Part shown: piece by piece, positions 8,108 to 16,532 of the stretch
Numbering within the stretch: position 1 is the first letter of the stretch
Layout: each line of letters begins with the position of its first letter
NCBI GenBank assembly: GCA_965263455.1
Contig: CBDHHN010000004.1
Coordinates: 372,001-436,000 of the forward strand
Source of the DNA: CADEDH01 sp965263455
Lineage (GTDB): Bacteria; Actinomycetota; Acidimicrobiia; Acidimicrobiales; SZUA-35
Direction: 5' to 3'
Length of the DNA: 64,000 nt
Position numbers and translations under genes: made by a program
The notes under the pieces: model-generated
Databases searched by the model: none
Told to the model about the DNA's origin: nothing
Seen by the model: the letters and a program-made list of their open reading frames with translations, nothing else

Positions 8108-9377
8108 CGGCGGCCACCCTACCGGTCCCCGTCGTCGCCGGCCCGTTCCCCTCGCCCGACGGAGGGCGGCGGTCGGAGCCACCCTCGGGACCGGGCCCGG
8201 CCAGGAGGCGATGGCGGCGGCGACGCAGGGCCAACAGCCCGGCCGGCGTCACCGCCAGCCCGACCGCCAGGTAGACCAGGAGGGCGGCCTCGGTCCGGAT
8301 CTCGGGCACCAGGATCACCGTGGTCACCACCTCGATCACGGCCAGGACGGCCACGAAGCGGATCAGGTGCCGCTCGGCCACGACCGAGGCGACCAGGGCG
8401 CCAAGGGGGGCGCCCCACACCACGACCGGGACGGCGGCCAACCACAGGCCCTGGAGGTCGGCCCGGGCCGCGTCCAGAGAGGTCGGGGTCCCGCCCACCG
8501 CCACGACCCGGTCGCCTTCCACCACCACGTCCAGTTGGCCGTCGAGGATGCCCAGCACCACGATTCCTGCCACCGAGACGGCGGCCATGACCATGATGGC
8601 CGAGGCCAGGGCCTGCCGCGGTCGGACGTCGGCCAGGACCAGCAGGGCCAGGAACAGCAGGATGTTGGCCCCGGTACCGGTGAGCGACGACAGGAACCCG
8701 CCGGCGGTGGCCGCCACCACGATCACCAGGTCCAGGCGACGGCTCCAGGGCAGGGCCCGGTGGTCGTCGGGGCCGTGGGCCAGATGGCGGACCATCAGGA
8801 TCGAGGTGGTGGCCAGCACGATGCTGAAGGTGGCCTTGACCCACGGGGCCGGAACCAGCGAGGGCCGGAAAACGGCGTCGGGATCTCCGACGAGCCACAC
8901 CCCGACGAGGAAGGCGGGTACCCCCACCAGCGACCCCAGAACCACGGCCCGGCCGTGGACCGGTCGACGGGAGAGCACCATGGAGACGGCGGCCATGGTC
9001 ATGCCGACGGCCTGGATGCTGAGCCCGAAGGTCCGGGCCACCGGGGCCGGCACGTCGAGGGCCTTGGTGAACACGGGGAAGGCGACGGCGCCTCCACCCT
9101 CGGGCGAGGAACCGGCCAGGAAGCTGCCGAACAACATGGTGACGGCCGACTCCCAGTGACCGGCCACCCGACCCAGCCGGCCGGTCCCGGCCACCACGAC
9201 CAACCAGACCAGCGTGGCCAGGGCCGACAACGCCCAACCGGTCCAGGCCGGTACCCGGGGCCCGGACACCACCGAAGCAGCCCGACCGATGTCCCGGCCG
9301 TCCGCCCCGCCGCCATCCGGGCTTTGCCGCCGGCCTTGCTCCCGGCTCTGCTCCCGGCCGTGATCCGCCGCCGTCAT
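8082..9377 (-). CDS. Sulfite exporter TauE/SafE family membrane protein
   Basis: The 431-residue membrane protein has a His/Gly-rich, disordered N-terminus. The paired TauE modules follow, each with a Gly-rich helix: GSFLAGSSPEGGGAVAFPVF near residue 85 and TAGGFLSSLTGTGANILLFL near residue 230. The family moves small anions or organic sulfonates (sulfite, sulfoacetate, taurine breakdown products); the substrate here is unknown. It starts 3 nt after the stop of the MFS gene and overlaps the FAH gene, so the three are probably cotranscribed. The C-terminal 40 residues are hydrophilic. Confidence 0.86.
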   Translation of the reverse strand: MTAADHGREQSREQGRRQSPDGGGADGRDIGRAASVVSGPRVPAWTGWALSALATLVWLVVVAGTGRLGRVAGHWESAVTMLFGSFLAGSSPEGGGAVAFPVFTKALDVPAPVARTFGLSIQAVGMTMAAVSMVLSRRPVHGRAVVLGSLVGVPAFLVGVWLVGDPDAVFRPSLVPAPWVKATFSIVLATTSILMVRHLAHGPDDHRALPWSRRLDLVIVVAATAGGFLSSLTGTGANILLFLALLVLADVRPRQALASAIMVMAAVSVAGIVVLGILDGQLDVVVEGDRVVAVGGTPTSLDAARADLQGLWLAAVPVVVWGAPLGALVASVVAERHLIRFVAVLAVIEVVTTVILVPEIRTEAALLVYLAVGLAVTPAGLLALRRRRHRLLAGPGPEGGSDRRPPSGEGNGPATTGTGRVAADEVSRAQP

Positions 9378-9380
9378 GGC

Positions 9381-10658
9381 CTACGAACCCGGTGTGCCCT
9401 CGTTCACTTCCCGCACCCGAGGCACCTCGCCACCGCCGTCGTCTCGGGGGACGGCCGCCGGGAGCCGGATGGTCGTCGGTCCGAGGGCGGCCACGGCCAC
9501 CGACCCGGCCACCACCGCCACCACGATGCCCCACCACCGGCTCCCGACCGTGCCGGCCACGATGCCGACCACGGCAGGACCGACCGCCGTGCTCAACCCG
9601 AAGACCATGGTGAGCAGGCCCATGGAGGCGCCCAGGTGCTCGCGGTCGAAGAGCTCGTCGGCGTAGATGCCCTGGAGAGGGGAGGTGGCCCCGATTCCGA
9701 AGCCGGCCACGACCACGTAGAGCAGCGCCACGGCCACGTTCCCGGCGAAGGCCAGGATGGCCACCCCGACGGTGACAGCGGCGAAGGCCAGGCGGACGGC
9801 GGCCCGGGCCTCGATCCGGTCGAGGAGCCAGCCGAGGGGCAGCCGTCCCAGAAGCTGGGCCGAGCCCCGAGCCCCGGCCATCCATGCCGCGGTGGCCAGA
9901 GGCAGGCCGGCCCCCACCATGAGGGGCACCTGGTACACGAGCACCAGGCCCACGGCCAGACCGATGCAGGACGTGGCCACCAGGTAGCGGCGAGCCGGGC
10001 CGGACCGGGTGACGGCCGACCAGCCCGCCGCCGGCTCCCGCCGCCGATCCTCCGCCGTCGCCCGGCCGTCCGCGCCGCCCGCCGGTGGGGGCCGGATGGC
10101 GACGGCGGCCACCGCCAGGACCATCGCCGTGCTCAGCGCCAGCAGCCGCAGGGTCGTCCGCCAGTCGGTGGCCTCGACCAGGGTGGCGGCCAGGGGAAGG
10201 TAGATCGGGCTGGAGAAGGCGCCGTAGATGGTGAGGACGGCGATGGCCCGGGCCGGGCGGTCCGGGGCCGAGCGCACCGCCGTGGTCTGGGTCACGTGGT
10301 AGAAGCCGAAGGCCTGGAGCGAGGCGCCCCCGACGACGGCCCCGAGCGCGAAACGGGCCGGGTCGGCGGCGTAGGAGGCCCCGACCAGGCCGACCGAGGC
10401 GGCCACCGCGGCCACGGCGAAGGCGGGGCGGCTCCCGACCCGGTCGATGAGCCGTCCGGCCGGCACCGAGCCCAGGGCTCCGAGGGCGGTGGAGGCCGAG
10501 TAGGTGGCGGCCACCAGACCCTCGGGCCAACCGGTGTCGGACAGGATCGGGTCGAGCAGGACCCCGAAGGCGTAGTACCAGGCACCGTAGGCGGCGATGG
10601 TCACCAGCCCCAGCAGCCCGATGGTCAGATGAGGGAGGCGCTGCGCCCGGGTGCTCAC
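9381..10658 (-). CDS. Major facilitator superfamily transporter
   Basis: The 425-residue permease has twelve predicted membrane helices. The MFS signature between helices 2 and 3 reads GRLIDRVGSRP, and a related loop in the second half reads GWLLDRIEARAA. Substrate is not predictable. The GTG start overlaps the stop of the DUF389 gene as GTGA (10655-10658), and its own stop is 3 nt before the TauE start. It is therefore in the middle of a four-gene transport/hydrolase transcript. Confidence 0.88.
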   Translation of the reverse strand: MSTRAQRLPHLTIGLLGLVTIAAYGAWYYAFGVLLDPILSDTGWPEGLVAATYSASTALGALGSVPAGRLIDRVGSRPAFAVAAVAASVGLVGASYAADPARFALGAVVGGASLQAFGFYHVTQTTAVRSAPDRPARAIAVLTIYGAFSSPIYLPLAATLVEATDWRTTLRLLALSTAMVLAVAAVAIRPPPAGGADGRATAEDRRREPAAGWSAVTRSGPARRYLVATSCIGLAVGLVLVYQVPLMVGAGLPLATAAWMAGARGSAQLLGRLPLGWLLDRIEARAAVRLAFAAVTVGVAILAFAGNVAVALLYVVVAGFGIGATSPLQGIYADELFDREHLGASMGLLTMVFGLSTAVGPAVVGIVAGTVGSRWWGIVVAVVAGSVAVAALGPTTIRLPAAVPRDDGGGEVPRVREVNEGTPGS

Positions 10659-12262
10659 CCGGTGGTGGTGGTCGGCCCCTCGGGGCCGTCCTCGATGAAG
10701 CCGCCGAACACGTCCGGCGGCAGCGTGGTGGTGACCAGCCGGCGTTCGGTGTAGAGGACCGACACCTCGACCGCCGGGTCCAACTCCTCGAGATCGCCGA
10801 CCAGCTGGTAGATCAGCGGCTCCCGGGCCCCGGTCACGGCCACCAGGGCCCGTTCACCGTCGTAGGCGAAGTCGTCGAGCACCATCCCGGACTCGGCCGC
10901 CCACGCCTCGGCCACGGCCCGCATCTCGGACGCCGTCCGCTGCACGGGCGAGGTCGTGGTGGTGGTGCCGGGGGTGATGGTTTCGCGGGCCGTCCAGTTG
11001 AGGCGGACCGCCGGCTCCGCCGACAGCTCGGCCGAGAGTCGCTGGACCAGCTCCTCGACCGCCGGAGCCTGACCGGCGCCGGCGGCGTCGATGCGGATGA
11101 CACCCTCGACGATCGCCAGGTGCTCCAGCGCGTAGTCGGCACCGCCCGAGGCGTCGAGCAGCCACTGTTCGACCAGCGGCTCGACCTGAAGCAGGAGCGC
11201 CTCGTCGTCGCTGAGGGACGGAGGCTGGGTGGTGGTGGCCCGCTCGGTCCGGACGAACTCGACCACGACCTGGACCGCGCCCAACTCCCGCTGCAACTGC
11301 TCGGTCAGGGCCCGGTCGTCGGGAGGATCCTCGAACCCCCGGAGCTGGACCACCACCCGCTCGCCCTCGACGTTCACCTGGGGGTCGAGTTTGCGGCCGT
11401 CGAGCCAGTCGTCGACCACGGCCCGGGCCGTGACCTCGTCCTGGACCGCCTCCACCGCCTCCGCCGACCGCTCGAACAGGGGTACGGCGATGACCACCAC
11501 CAGGGCGGCGGCGATGACGGCCGCCACCAGCAGTTGGAGGCCGGTGTTGGACAGGCGACGGGGTGGCACGAAGCCGGTGGCGATGAACACCATCACGCCG
11601 GCGAAGATGATGGCGGCGAGGTTGGTGGTGTAGAGCAGGAGGGCGCCCAGGGCCAGGTCCCGGTCCCCGGCCTCCAGGGTGATGCCGACCGCGGCCAACG
11701 GCGGAACGAGGGCCACCGCCACCGCCACCCCGGGCAGGGCGGCCGACACGTCTCGACGAACGGTGGCGTAGGACCCGGCGGCTCCGGCGGCGAGGGCGAC
11801 GACCAGATCCCGGATGTCGGGGCGGGTCCGGGCCTCCACCTCGGCCGCCAGGGGCCCGTCGGGGAGGATCAGCGACAGGACGTAGGCCAGGCCGATGGCC
11901 CAGGCGGTGGCGGCCGCCACCCGGAAGACGGAGATCACGGCGTTGCGCCAGGCCGACATCGACAACGAGGCGGCGGTGGCCAACACCGGCGTCATGAGCG
12001 GCGCCAGCAGCATGGCCCCGATGACGACGGCCGGCGAGTTGGCCGACAGACCCATGACCGCCACCACGACCGACAGGGTCAGCATGACGGTGAAGCGCCA
12101 ACCCCAGTAGTCGACCCGGGTGAGGGCCAACTCGTCCATCACCCGGCGTCGTTCCTCGGGGTCGAGGTGGCGATGCCACCACGCCGGGTCGGTGATGGCC
12201 ACGAACGGGGCGGTGATGGCCTCCCGGAGCTTCAGATCGTCGCGGTCCCTGGTGGCCGTCAT
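10655..12262 (-). CDS. DUF389 family membrane protein
   Basis: The 535-residue protein carries a DUF389 membrane domain in its first half (about six helices) with the family signature NSPAVVIGAMLLAPLMTPV and a later VALVPPLAAVG. Its C-terminal half is soluble, repetitive and beta-rich, with several VxVxF and TTTT stretches; function is unknown. I use the ATG at 12262 rather than the longer frame, because TAGACT lies 8 nt upstream and family members start here. It leads a minus-strand operon with MFS and TauE genes and diverges from the rhomboid gene. Confidence 0.86.
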   Translation of the reverse strand: MTATRDRDDLKLREAITAPFVAITDPAWWHRHLDPEERRRVMDELALTRVDYWGWRFTVMLTLSVVVAVMGLSANSPAVVIGAMLLAPLMTPVLATAASLSMSAWRNAVISVFRVAAATAWAIGLAYVLSLILPDGPLAAEVEARTRPDIRDLVVALAAGAAGSYATVRRDVSAALPGVAVAVALVPPLAAVGITLEAGDRDLALGALLLYTTNLAAIIFAGVMVFIATGFVPPRRLSNTGLQLLVAAVIAAALVVVIAVPLFERSAEAVEAVQDEVTARAVVDDWLDGRKLDPQVNVEGERVVVQLRGFEDPPDDRALTEQLQRELGAVQVVVEFVRTERATTTQPPSLSDDEALLLQVEPLVEQWLLDASGGADYALEHLAIVEGVIRIDAAGAGQAPAVEELVQRLSAELSAEPAVRLNWTARETITPGTTTTTSPVQRTASEMRAVAEAWAAESGMVLDDFAYDGERALVAVTGAREPLIYQLVGDLEELDPAVEVSVLYTERRLVTTTLPPDVFGGFIEDGPEGPTTTTG

Positions 12263-12270
12263 CGGCTCCG

Positions 12271-12276
12271 AGTCTA
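12271..12276 (-). promoter_or_regulatory. -10 hexamer TAGACT, leaderless start
   Basis: TAGACT on the minus strand ends 8 nt before the DUF389 ATG at 12262. Confidence 0.45.
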
Positions 12277-12345
12277 GGGGGCGGCGCCGGGCGGGCCCGA
12301 GTGGCCGGCTGCGGTTGCCGAGGGTCGGGCGATCCACTCCTTGAC

Positions 12346-12351
12346 TACCAT
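12346..12351 (+). promoter_or_regulatory. -10 hexamer TACCAT, leaderless start
   Basis: TACCAT ends 6 nt before the rhomboid ATG at 12358. It marks that ATG, not the upstream in-frame codon, as the start. Confidence 0.5.
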
Positions 12352-12357
12352 TGGCGC

Positions 12358-13017
12358 ATGACCACCAGCACGCCCGAGGCCCGGCCGTCGCTTCTGGCCC
12401 GTGTGGCCCGCACCACCTTCGGGGTGCTGGTCATGTGGCTGATGCTGCTGTGGGCAATCGAGATCGTCGACACCGTGGTCCTCGACAGCCGACTCCAGGG
12501 CAACGGCATCATGCCGCGTGAGGTCGACGGCCTCGACGGCGTGCTGTGGGCCCCGTTCCTCCACGCCGGGTTCGGGCACCTGATCTCCAACTCGGTGCCC
12601 CTGGTCTTCCTCGGGTTCCTGGTCTCGCTCCAGGGCCGCCGGTACTGGCTGCTGATCACGGCGGCCGCCATCGTGGTCGGGGGCGGGCTGACGTGGCTCC
12701 TCGGCGGCGACGGTAACCACATCGGGGCCAGCGGCGTGGTCTTCGGCTACTTCGGGGCCCTCCTGTCCGCCGCCTTCTACGACCGCCGGCCCCGGAGTCT
12801 GGCCCCGGCCCTCGTCGCCGTGCTCCTCTACAGCGGCCTGGTTGTCGGCGTCATTCCCCAGGCCGGGATCTCATGGGAAGGGCATCTGTTCGGCCTGGTC
12901 GCCGGGGCCCTGGCGGCCCGGGCCGCCGTGAGGGCCCGTCGTCGTCCCGCCCCGGTGACCGCCGACGACGGCCCGACCTACCCGTGGGAGTTGGACGAGC
13001 CCTGGCTCGACACGTGA
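12358..13017 (+). CDS. Rhomboid-family intramembrane serine protease
   Basis: The 219-residue membrane protein has the rhomboid active-site set: HAGFGHLISN on helix 2 (His69, His74, Asn78), GASG with catalytic Ser125 on helix 4, and His176 in EGHLFG on helix 6. It cleaves substrate proteins within the membrane; the target is unknown. Six helices match the basic bacterial form. In M. tuberculosis a rhomboid sits between cysM and murI. Here it is about 18 kb away from murI, divergent from a DUF389 gene. Confidence 0.88.
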   Translation: MTTSTPEARPSLLARVARTTFGVLVMWLMLLWAIEIVDTVVLDSRLQGNGIMPREVDGLDGVLWAPFLHAGFGHLISNSVPLVFLGFLVSLQGRRYWLLITAAAIVVGGGLTWLLGGDGNHIGASGVVFGYFGALLSAAFYDRRPRSLAPALVAVLLYSGLVVGVIPQAGISWEGHLFGLVAGALAARAAVRARRRPAPVTADDGPTYPWELDEPWLDT

Positions 13018-13037
13018 CCGCGGGCTAGAAACGGGAC

Positions 13038-14147
13038 GTGCTGCACCCTCTCGACGACTTCCCCGTCCACCAGACCTCCGAGCCCCTGCTCCACGTCGCC
13101 ACCAGTTCCCCCAACGCCTACGACCGGTTCTTCTTCAACGGCTTCTCGGCCGACGGCGAGGTGTTCTTCGCCGTGGCCCTGGGTGTCTACCCCCAGCGCC
13201 AGGTCATGGACGGCGCGCTGTCGGTCATCCACGACGGGGTCCAGCACAATGTGCGGGCCTCGGGGCCGGCCCCGGCCGACCGGACCCGGACCGCGGTCGA
13301 TCCGCTCACCGTCGAGGTGATCGAGCCCATGCGCCGCCACCGGATCGTGGTCGACGACCGGTTCGGGATCCGGGCCGAGCTCGACTGGACCTCCATCTCC
13401 CCCGCCATCGAGGAGCCGCGATTCACCCGGGTGGTCGAGGGGCGGACCCAGCTCGACTACACCCGCCTCACCCAGTTCGGCCGGTGGGAGGGCGGCATCG
13501 AGATCGACGGCACCACGATCGAGATCGGCGACGGCGTGGTCGGGGTGCGCGACCGCTCCTGGGGTGTGCGGCCGGTGGGTCCCCGCATCACCGGACCGTC
13601 GTCCAGCGCCCCCCAGTTCTACTGGCTCTGGGCCCCCACCGTGTTCGACGACGTGTGCACCCACCTCGCCCTCAACCACGATGCCGAGGGCCTGCCCTGG
13701 CACCAGAGCGGGGCGGTGGCGGCCAGGATCGGGCCCGACGACGAGCCCCTCGACCCCGCCCGGGTCCAGCGGGCCACCGCGGCGTCGGCCGAACCGGTGT
13801 GGGGCCCGGGCACCCGGTGGGCCGAGGCGGTGACCACCAACCTGGAGCGTTGGCGGGACGAGCCGGTGAAGGTCGAGTACGAGCCGCTGCTCCGGTTCCA
13901 GATGAGCGGCATCGGCTACGGCCATCCCGAGTGGGGCCACGGGATGTGGCGGGGCGGGCCCGACGCCATCCGTGACGCCATCGATCTCGCCGCCGTCGAT
14001 CCCGAGGACCCGACCATGATCCACATCCAGGCCCTGAGCCGGGCCCGTTGGGGCGAGCGGACCGGGGTCGGGGTCGTGGAGCAACTCGTGTTCGGGCCCC
14101 ACCAACCGACCGGCCTCATGGGTCTCTTCGCCGGCGCCGCGGGCTGA
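13038..14147 (+). CDS. CrtC/AttH-like beta-barrel protein, unknown function
   Basis: The 369-residue soluble protein has no signal peptide. Its pattern (YDRFFFNGFSADGEVFFAVAL at the start, VRDRSWGVRPVG in the middle, MSGIGYGHPEWGHG near the end) is that of the actinobacterial proteins related to hydroxyneurosporene synthase (CrtC) and AttH, which fold as double lipocalin-like barrels. Relatives occur near lipid and steroid catabolism genes, but no reaction is established. The GTG start has TAGAAA ending 6 nt upstream, again suggesting a leaderless mRNA. The gene is 20 nt after the rhomboid stop. Confidence 0.7.
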   Translation: MLHPLDDFPVHQTSEPLLHVATSSPNAYDRFFFNGFSADGEVFFAVALGVYPQRQVMDGALSVIHDGVQHNVRASGPAPADRTRTAVDPLTVEVIEPMRRHRIVVDDRFGIRAELDWTSISPAIEEPRFTRVVEGRTQLDYTRLTQFGRWEGGIEIDGTTIEIGDGVVGVRDRSWGVRPVGPRITGPSSSAPQFYWLWAPTVFDDVCTHLALNHDAEGLPWHQSGAVAARIGPDDEPLDPARVQRATAASAEPVWGPGTRWAEAVTTNLERWRDEPVKVEYEPLLRFQMSGIGYGHPEWGHGMWRGGPDAIRDAIDLAAVDPEDPTMIHIQALSRARWGERTGVGVVEQLVFGPHQPTGLMGLFAGAAG

Positions 14148-14162
14148 GTCGACCCGCCGGTT

Positions 14163-14180
14163 CCGGCGCTGCGGCGCCGG
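14163..14180. terminator. Hairpin between convergent genes
   Basis: CCGGCGC (14163-14169) and GCGCCGG (14174-14180) form a 7-bp stem with a 4-nt loop in the short gap between two convergent genes. Confidence 0.4.
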
Positions 14181-14200
14181 GGCGGCGGCCGGGTGGCCCG

Positions 14201-14680
14201 TCAGGACAGGGTGCGGGCCAGGCGGGCCATCTCGACCGCGGCCACCGCCGCCTCCTGGCCGACGTTGTGGCCCCCGCCCGGCATGCTCCGGGCCAGGGCC
14301 TGCTCGGTGTTCTCCACCGTCACCAGCCCGAACAGGACCGGGACGCCGGTGTCGAGTTGGGCCCGCTGGACCCCGAAGGCGCACGTCTCGGACACCAACT
14401 CGTAGTGGGTGGTCTCCCCCCGGATCACGGCCCCGATGCAGACCACGGCGTGGACCCGGCCCGAGCCGGCCATCAGTTTGGCCGCAAGCGGGATCTCGAA
14501 CGCCCCGGGTACCGAGTGCTCGACCACTCGGCGGACGCCCAGGCCCGACAGACCCCGATCGACCCCGTGGGCCAGGCGGTCGACGATCTCGGCATTCCAA
14601 CGGGAACGGATGACGCCGATCCGCAGACCGGCTCCGCTCAGTCCGTCGGGTACGTCGGCACGGTGATCTCCGGAGGCCAC
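14201..14680 (-). CDS. ribH: 6,7-dimethyl-8-ribityllumazine synthase
   Basis: Lumazine synthase condenses 5-amino-6-ribitylamino-uracil with dihydroxybutanone phosphate, the penultimate step of riboflavin synthesis. Visible family motifs are SRWN near the N-terminus, VPGAFEIP, VCIGAVIRGETTHYE and VPVLFGLVTVENTEQA. I choose the GTG at 14680, giving 159 residues, the normal size; TACCCT ends 7 nt upstream, a leaderless promoter signature. A longer form from the ATG at 14719 is possible but would run into the divergent gene. No other rib gene is in the window, so it stands apart from the usual rib operon. Confidence 0.9.
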   Translation of the reverse strand: MASGDHRADVPDGLSGAGLRIGVIRSRWNAEIVDRLAHGVDRGLSGLGVRRVVEHSVPGAFEIPLAAKLMAGSGRVHAVVCIGAVIRGETTHYELVSETCAFGVQRAQLDTGVPVLFGLVTVENTEQALARSMPGGGHNVGQEAAVAAVEMARLARTLS

Positions 14681-14687
14681 GGGTGCG

Positions 14688-14693
14688 AGGGTA
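14688..14693 (-). promoter_or_regulatory. -10 hexamer TACCCT for ribH
   Basis: TACCCT on the minus strand ends 7 nt before the GTG at 14680 and decides that start over the upstream ATG. Confidence 0.45.
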
Positions 14694-14704
14694 GCGGCGG
14701 CGAC

Positions 14705-14710
14705 TAGGTT
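14705..14710 (+). promoter_or_regulatory. -10 hexamer TAGGTT, leaderless start
   Basis: TAGGTT ends 7 nt before the ATG at 14718. It lies 11 bp from the ribH -10, so the two divergent promoters are interleaved. Confidence 0.45.
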
Positions 14711-14717
14711 GACGGGC

Positions 14718-14960
14718 ATGGGTCTGCTGAGACGGCTGCTGTTCCCCCGGTCGGGGCGCCTGGGCGCCCTGTCCGACCTCGCCGTGGTGGGCACCACGGC
14801 CGCCCGCCTGGCCCGCGGCCGGAGCTCCGCCGCCGGCGGCCGGTCCGGGGCGTCGGTACCGCCCGGCCAGCTGCTGCTGGCGGGGGCCGCCGTCCTGCGG
14901 CTGCTGGCCCGGTTCCGTCGGCGCCGCCGGGACCGACGGGCCCTGGTCGAGACCGACTGA
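14718..14960 (+). CDS. Small basic protein with one hydrophobic segment, unknown
   Basis: Eighty residues starting MGLLRRLLFPRSG, with a hydrophobic stretch near residues 50-62 (QLLLAGAAVLRLLARF) followed by an Arg-rich patch RRRRRDRR. No family is recognised. The composition suggests a peripheral or single-pass membrane protein. It ends 13 nt before the NUDIX gene, so it may be its cotranscribed partner. The ATG at 14718 fits the upstream -10 better than the TTG at 14709. Confidence 0.55.
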   Translation: MGLLRRLLFPRSGRLGALSDLAVVGTTAARLARGRSSAAGGRSGASVPPGQLLLAGAAVLRLLARFRRRRRDRRALVETD

Positions 14961-14973
14961 TCGGCCCTCGCCC

Positions 14974-15729
14974 GTGTCGACCCCCGGTCCGGGGCCCCGG
15001 ACCCCGCTCCCCTACGACGAGGCCCTGCGTCACCTGTTGGCCGCCAACCTGGACCGGTTCGAGGTCCGTGAGCACGCGCTCGACGGTCGCCGCCACGCCG
15101 CGGTGGCCGTGATCGTGCTCGACTCCGATGCCGAGCTGCACGGACATGACCCGACCGAGGGGGAACGGGCCGAGCTGTTGAGCGGAGTTCCCGGCAGCCA
15201 CGGACCCGACGTCACGGGCCGGGTCGACGGGACGGCGGGCGGGGCGGCCGTGCTCCTGACCCGCCGCGGCTCACACCTGGACGCCCACGCCCGCCAGTGG
15301 GCGTTCCCCGGCGGGCGGCTCGACGCCGGCGAGTCGGCCCTGGAGGCGGCCCTGCGCGAGACCGAGGAGGAGGTGGGCCTGCGGTTGGGCCCCGATCACC
15401 TGCTGGGCCGCCTCGACGACTACCCGACACGCTCGGGCTACGTCATCTCCCCCTTCGTGTTCTGGGCCGGAGCGGCGGCCGAGCCCGAGGCCAATCCTGA
15501 TGAGGTGGCCTCGCTTCATCGCATCTCGTTGGCCGAGGTGGGCCGGCCCGACTCCCCCCGGTTCGTGACCATCCCCGAGAGCGATCGGCCGGTGATCCAG
15601 GTCCCGATCGGGGGCGACCTGATCCACGCCCCGACCGGCGCCGTGCTGCACCAGTTCCGGGCCGTCGCCCTCGACGGTGGCCGCGAACGGGTCGACGGCT
15701 ACGAGCAGCCGACCTTCGCCTGGCGCTGA
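14974..15729 (+). CDS. NUDIX hydrolase, CoA-diphosphatase-like
   Basis: The 251-residue protein holds a clear Nudix box, GRLDAGESALEAALRETEEE (about residues 115-134). It is preceded by LLTRRGSHLDAHARQWAFPGG, the extended signature of the CoA pyrophosphohydrolase branch (LLxxRxxxLxxHxGQxxFPGG). Members cleave CoA or acyl-CoA to phosphopantetheine products and 3',5'-ADP with Mg or Mn. The specific substrate is inferred from that motif only. The GTG start lacks a strong ribosome site; translation probably depends on the small upstream gene. Confidence 0.85.
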   Translation: MSTPGPGPRTPLPYDEALRHLLAANLDRFEVREHALDGRRHAAVAVIVLDSDAELHGHDPTEGERAELLSGVPGSHGPDVTGRVDGTAGGAAVLLTRRGSHLDAHARQWAFPGGRLDAGESALEAALRETEEEVGLRLGPDHLLGRLDDYPTRSGYVISPFVFWAGAAAEPEANPDEVASLHRISLAEVGRPDSPRFVTIPESDRPVIQVPIGGDLIHAPTGAVLHQFRAVALDGGRERVDGYEQPTFAWR

Positions 15730-15797
15730 CCGCCGGCCCGGCCGCACCCCCCTCAGGTGACGTCATCGGACCCCTGCACCCCCTCGAAAGCAAAGAG

Positions 15798-15826
15798 TTG
15801 TGGCATATGCCAAAATTCTTTACTAG
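15798..15826 (+). promoter_or_regulatory. Promoter with palindromic operator TGGCATATGCCA
   Basis: TTGTGG (15798-15803) and TACTAG (15821-15826), 17 bp apart, make a plausible -35/-10 pair. The perfect 12-bp palindrome TGGCATATGCCA (15801-15812) overlaps the -35 and spacer, the classic place for a repressor. The operon it precedes ends in a MarR-type regulator, so autoregulation is likely. The AT-rich patch stands out from its surroundings. Confidence 0.6.
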
Positions 15827-15845
15827 GTTGCCCTCAGCACGCACA

Positions 15846-15852
15846 AGGGGAG
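15846..15852 (+). promoter_or_regulatory. Ribosome binding site of the cupredoxin gene
   Basis: AGGGGAG lies 4 nt before the ATG at 15857. This gene has a proper leader, unlike most operon-leading genes of the window. Confidence 0.5.
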
Positions 15853-15856
15853 CACC

Positions 15857-16522
15857 ATGACGACCACCCAGCCCGAGTCCGTCGAGACCACATCGACGCC
15901 GACCTCGACCTCAACCTCGACCTCGACCTCGCAATCGACCTCGACCTCGCAATCGACCTCGACTTCGACCTCGACCTCGACCCGGTCCACCCGGACACCG
16001 AGCGGATCGGGCCTCGGTCGCCGCTTCGGCGTCGTGGCCCTTCTGGTGGCCCTCGCCCTCGTCCTCGCCGCCTGCGGTGACGACGAGGAGGAAGCCGATG
16101 CCACCGACACGACCGACACGACCGCCAGTGCCGAGGAGGCGACCGGGGACGAGGGTTCCGAGGAGGCCGCGGCCCCGGGAGCCATCGCCGTCGACCTGGG
16201 CGAGTTCTTCATCGACATGCCCACCTCGCTCGACGCCGGCTCCCTGACCTTCGCCTCCACCAACAGTGGCGAGTTCCCCCACGCCCTGGCCGTGGCCCGG
16301 GGGACCGCCTACGAGGACCTCCCCCAGACCGAGAACGGCGCCGTCGACACCGACGCCCTGGGCGCCGACTACCTGGGCACGACCGAGAACATCGAACCCG
16401 GAGCCGACGGCACCATCACGTTCGACCTGGAGGCCGGCGACTACGTCTTCTTCTGCCCCATCGAGTTCGGCCCCAACTCCCACGCCGGCAACGGCCAGGT
16501 GCTGAGCGTCTCGGTCGGCTGA
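15857..16522 (+). CDS. Cupredoxin-domain lipoprotein with Ser/Thr repeat N-terminus
   Basis: The 221-residue protein starts with an unusual run of Ser-Thr dipeptides (about residues 12-46). A membrane segment and lipobox LVLAAC (Cys73) follow, then an acidic linker and a C-terminal cupredoxin domain (about 112-221). Likely copper ligands are the His in GEFPHALAV, Cys in FFCPIEFG and His in NSHAGNG. The usual axial Met is not obvious. It would sit on the outer face of the membrane and carry copper or electrons. It leads an operon with a DUF2231 protein and a MarR regulator. The long cytoplasmic n-region is atypical for a lipoprotein signal. Confidence 0.8.
   Translation: MTTTQPESVETTSTPTSTSTSTSTSQSTSTSQSTSTSTSTSTRSTRTPSGSGLGRRFGVVALLVALALVLAACGDDEEEADATDTTDTTASAEEATGDEGSEEAAAPGAIAVDLGEFFIDMPTSLDAGSLTFASTNSGEFPHALAVARGTAYEDLPQTENGAVDTDALGADYLGTTENIEPGADGTITFDLEAGDYVFFCPIEFGPNSHAGNGQVLSVSVG
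15894..15984 (+). repeat. Hexamer tract (TCGACC-type) encoding Ser-Thr repeats
   Basis: About fifteen imperfect copies of a 6-bp unit (TCGACC with variants) lie inside the cupredoxin gene and encode alternating Ser/Thr. The same unit recurs on the opposite strand in the 3' end of secA (45213-45275). Confidence 0.8.
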
Positions 16523-16532
16523 GCACACGTCG

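Noticed and set aside
8028..10754. Open frame of 908 codons on the plus strand
   Set aside because: Antisense shadow of the TauE, MFS and FAH genes; no domain character.
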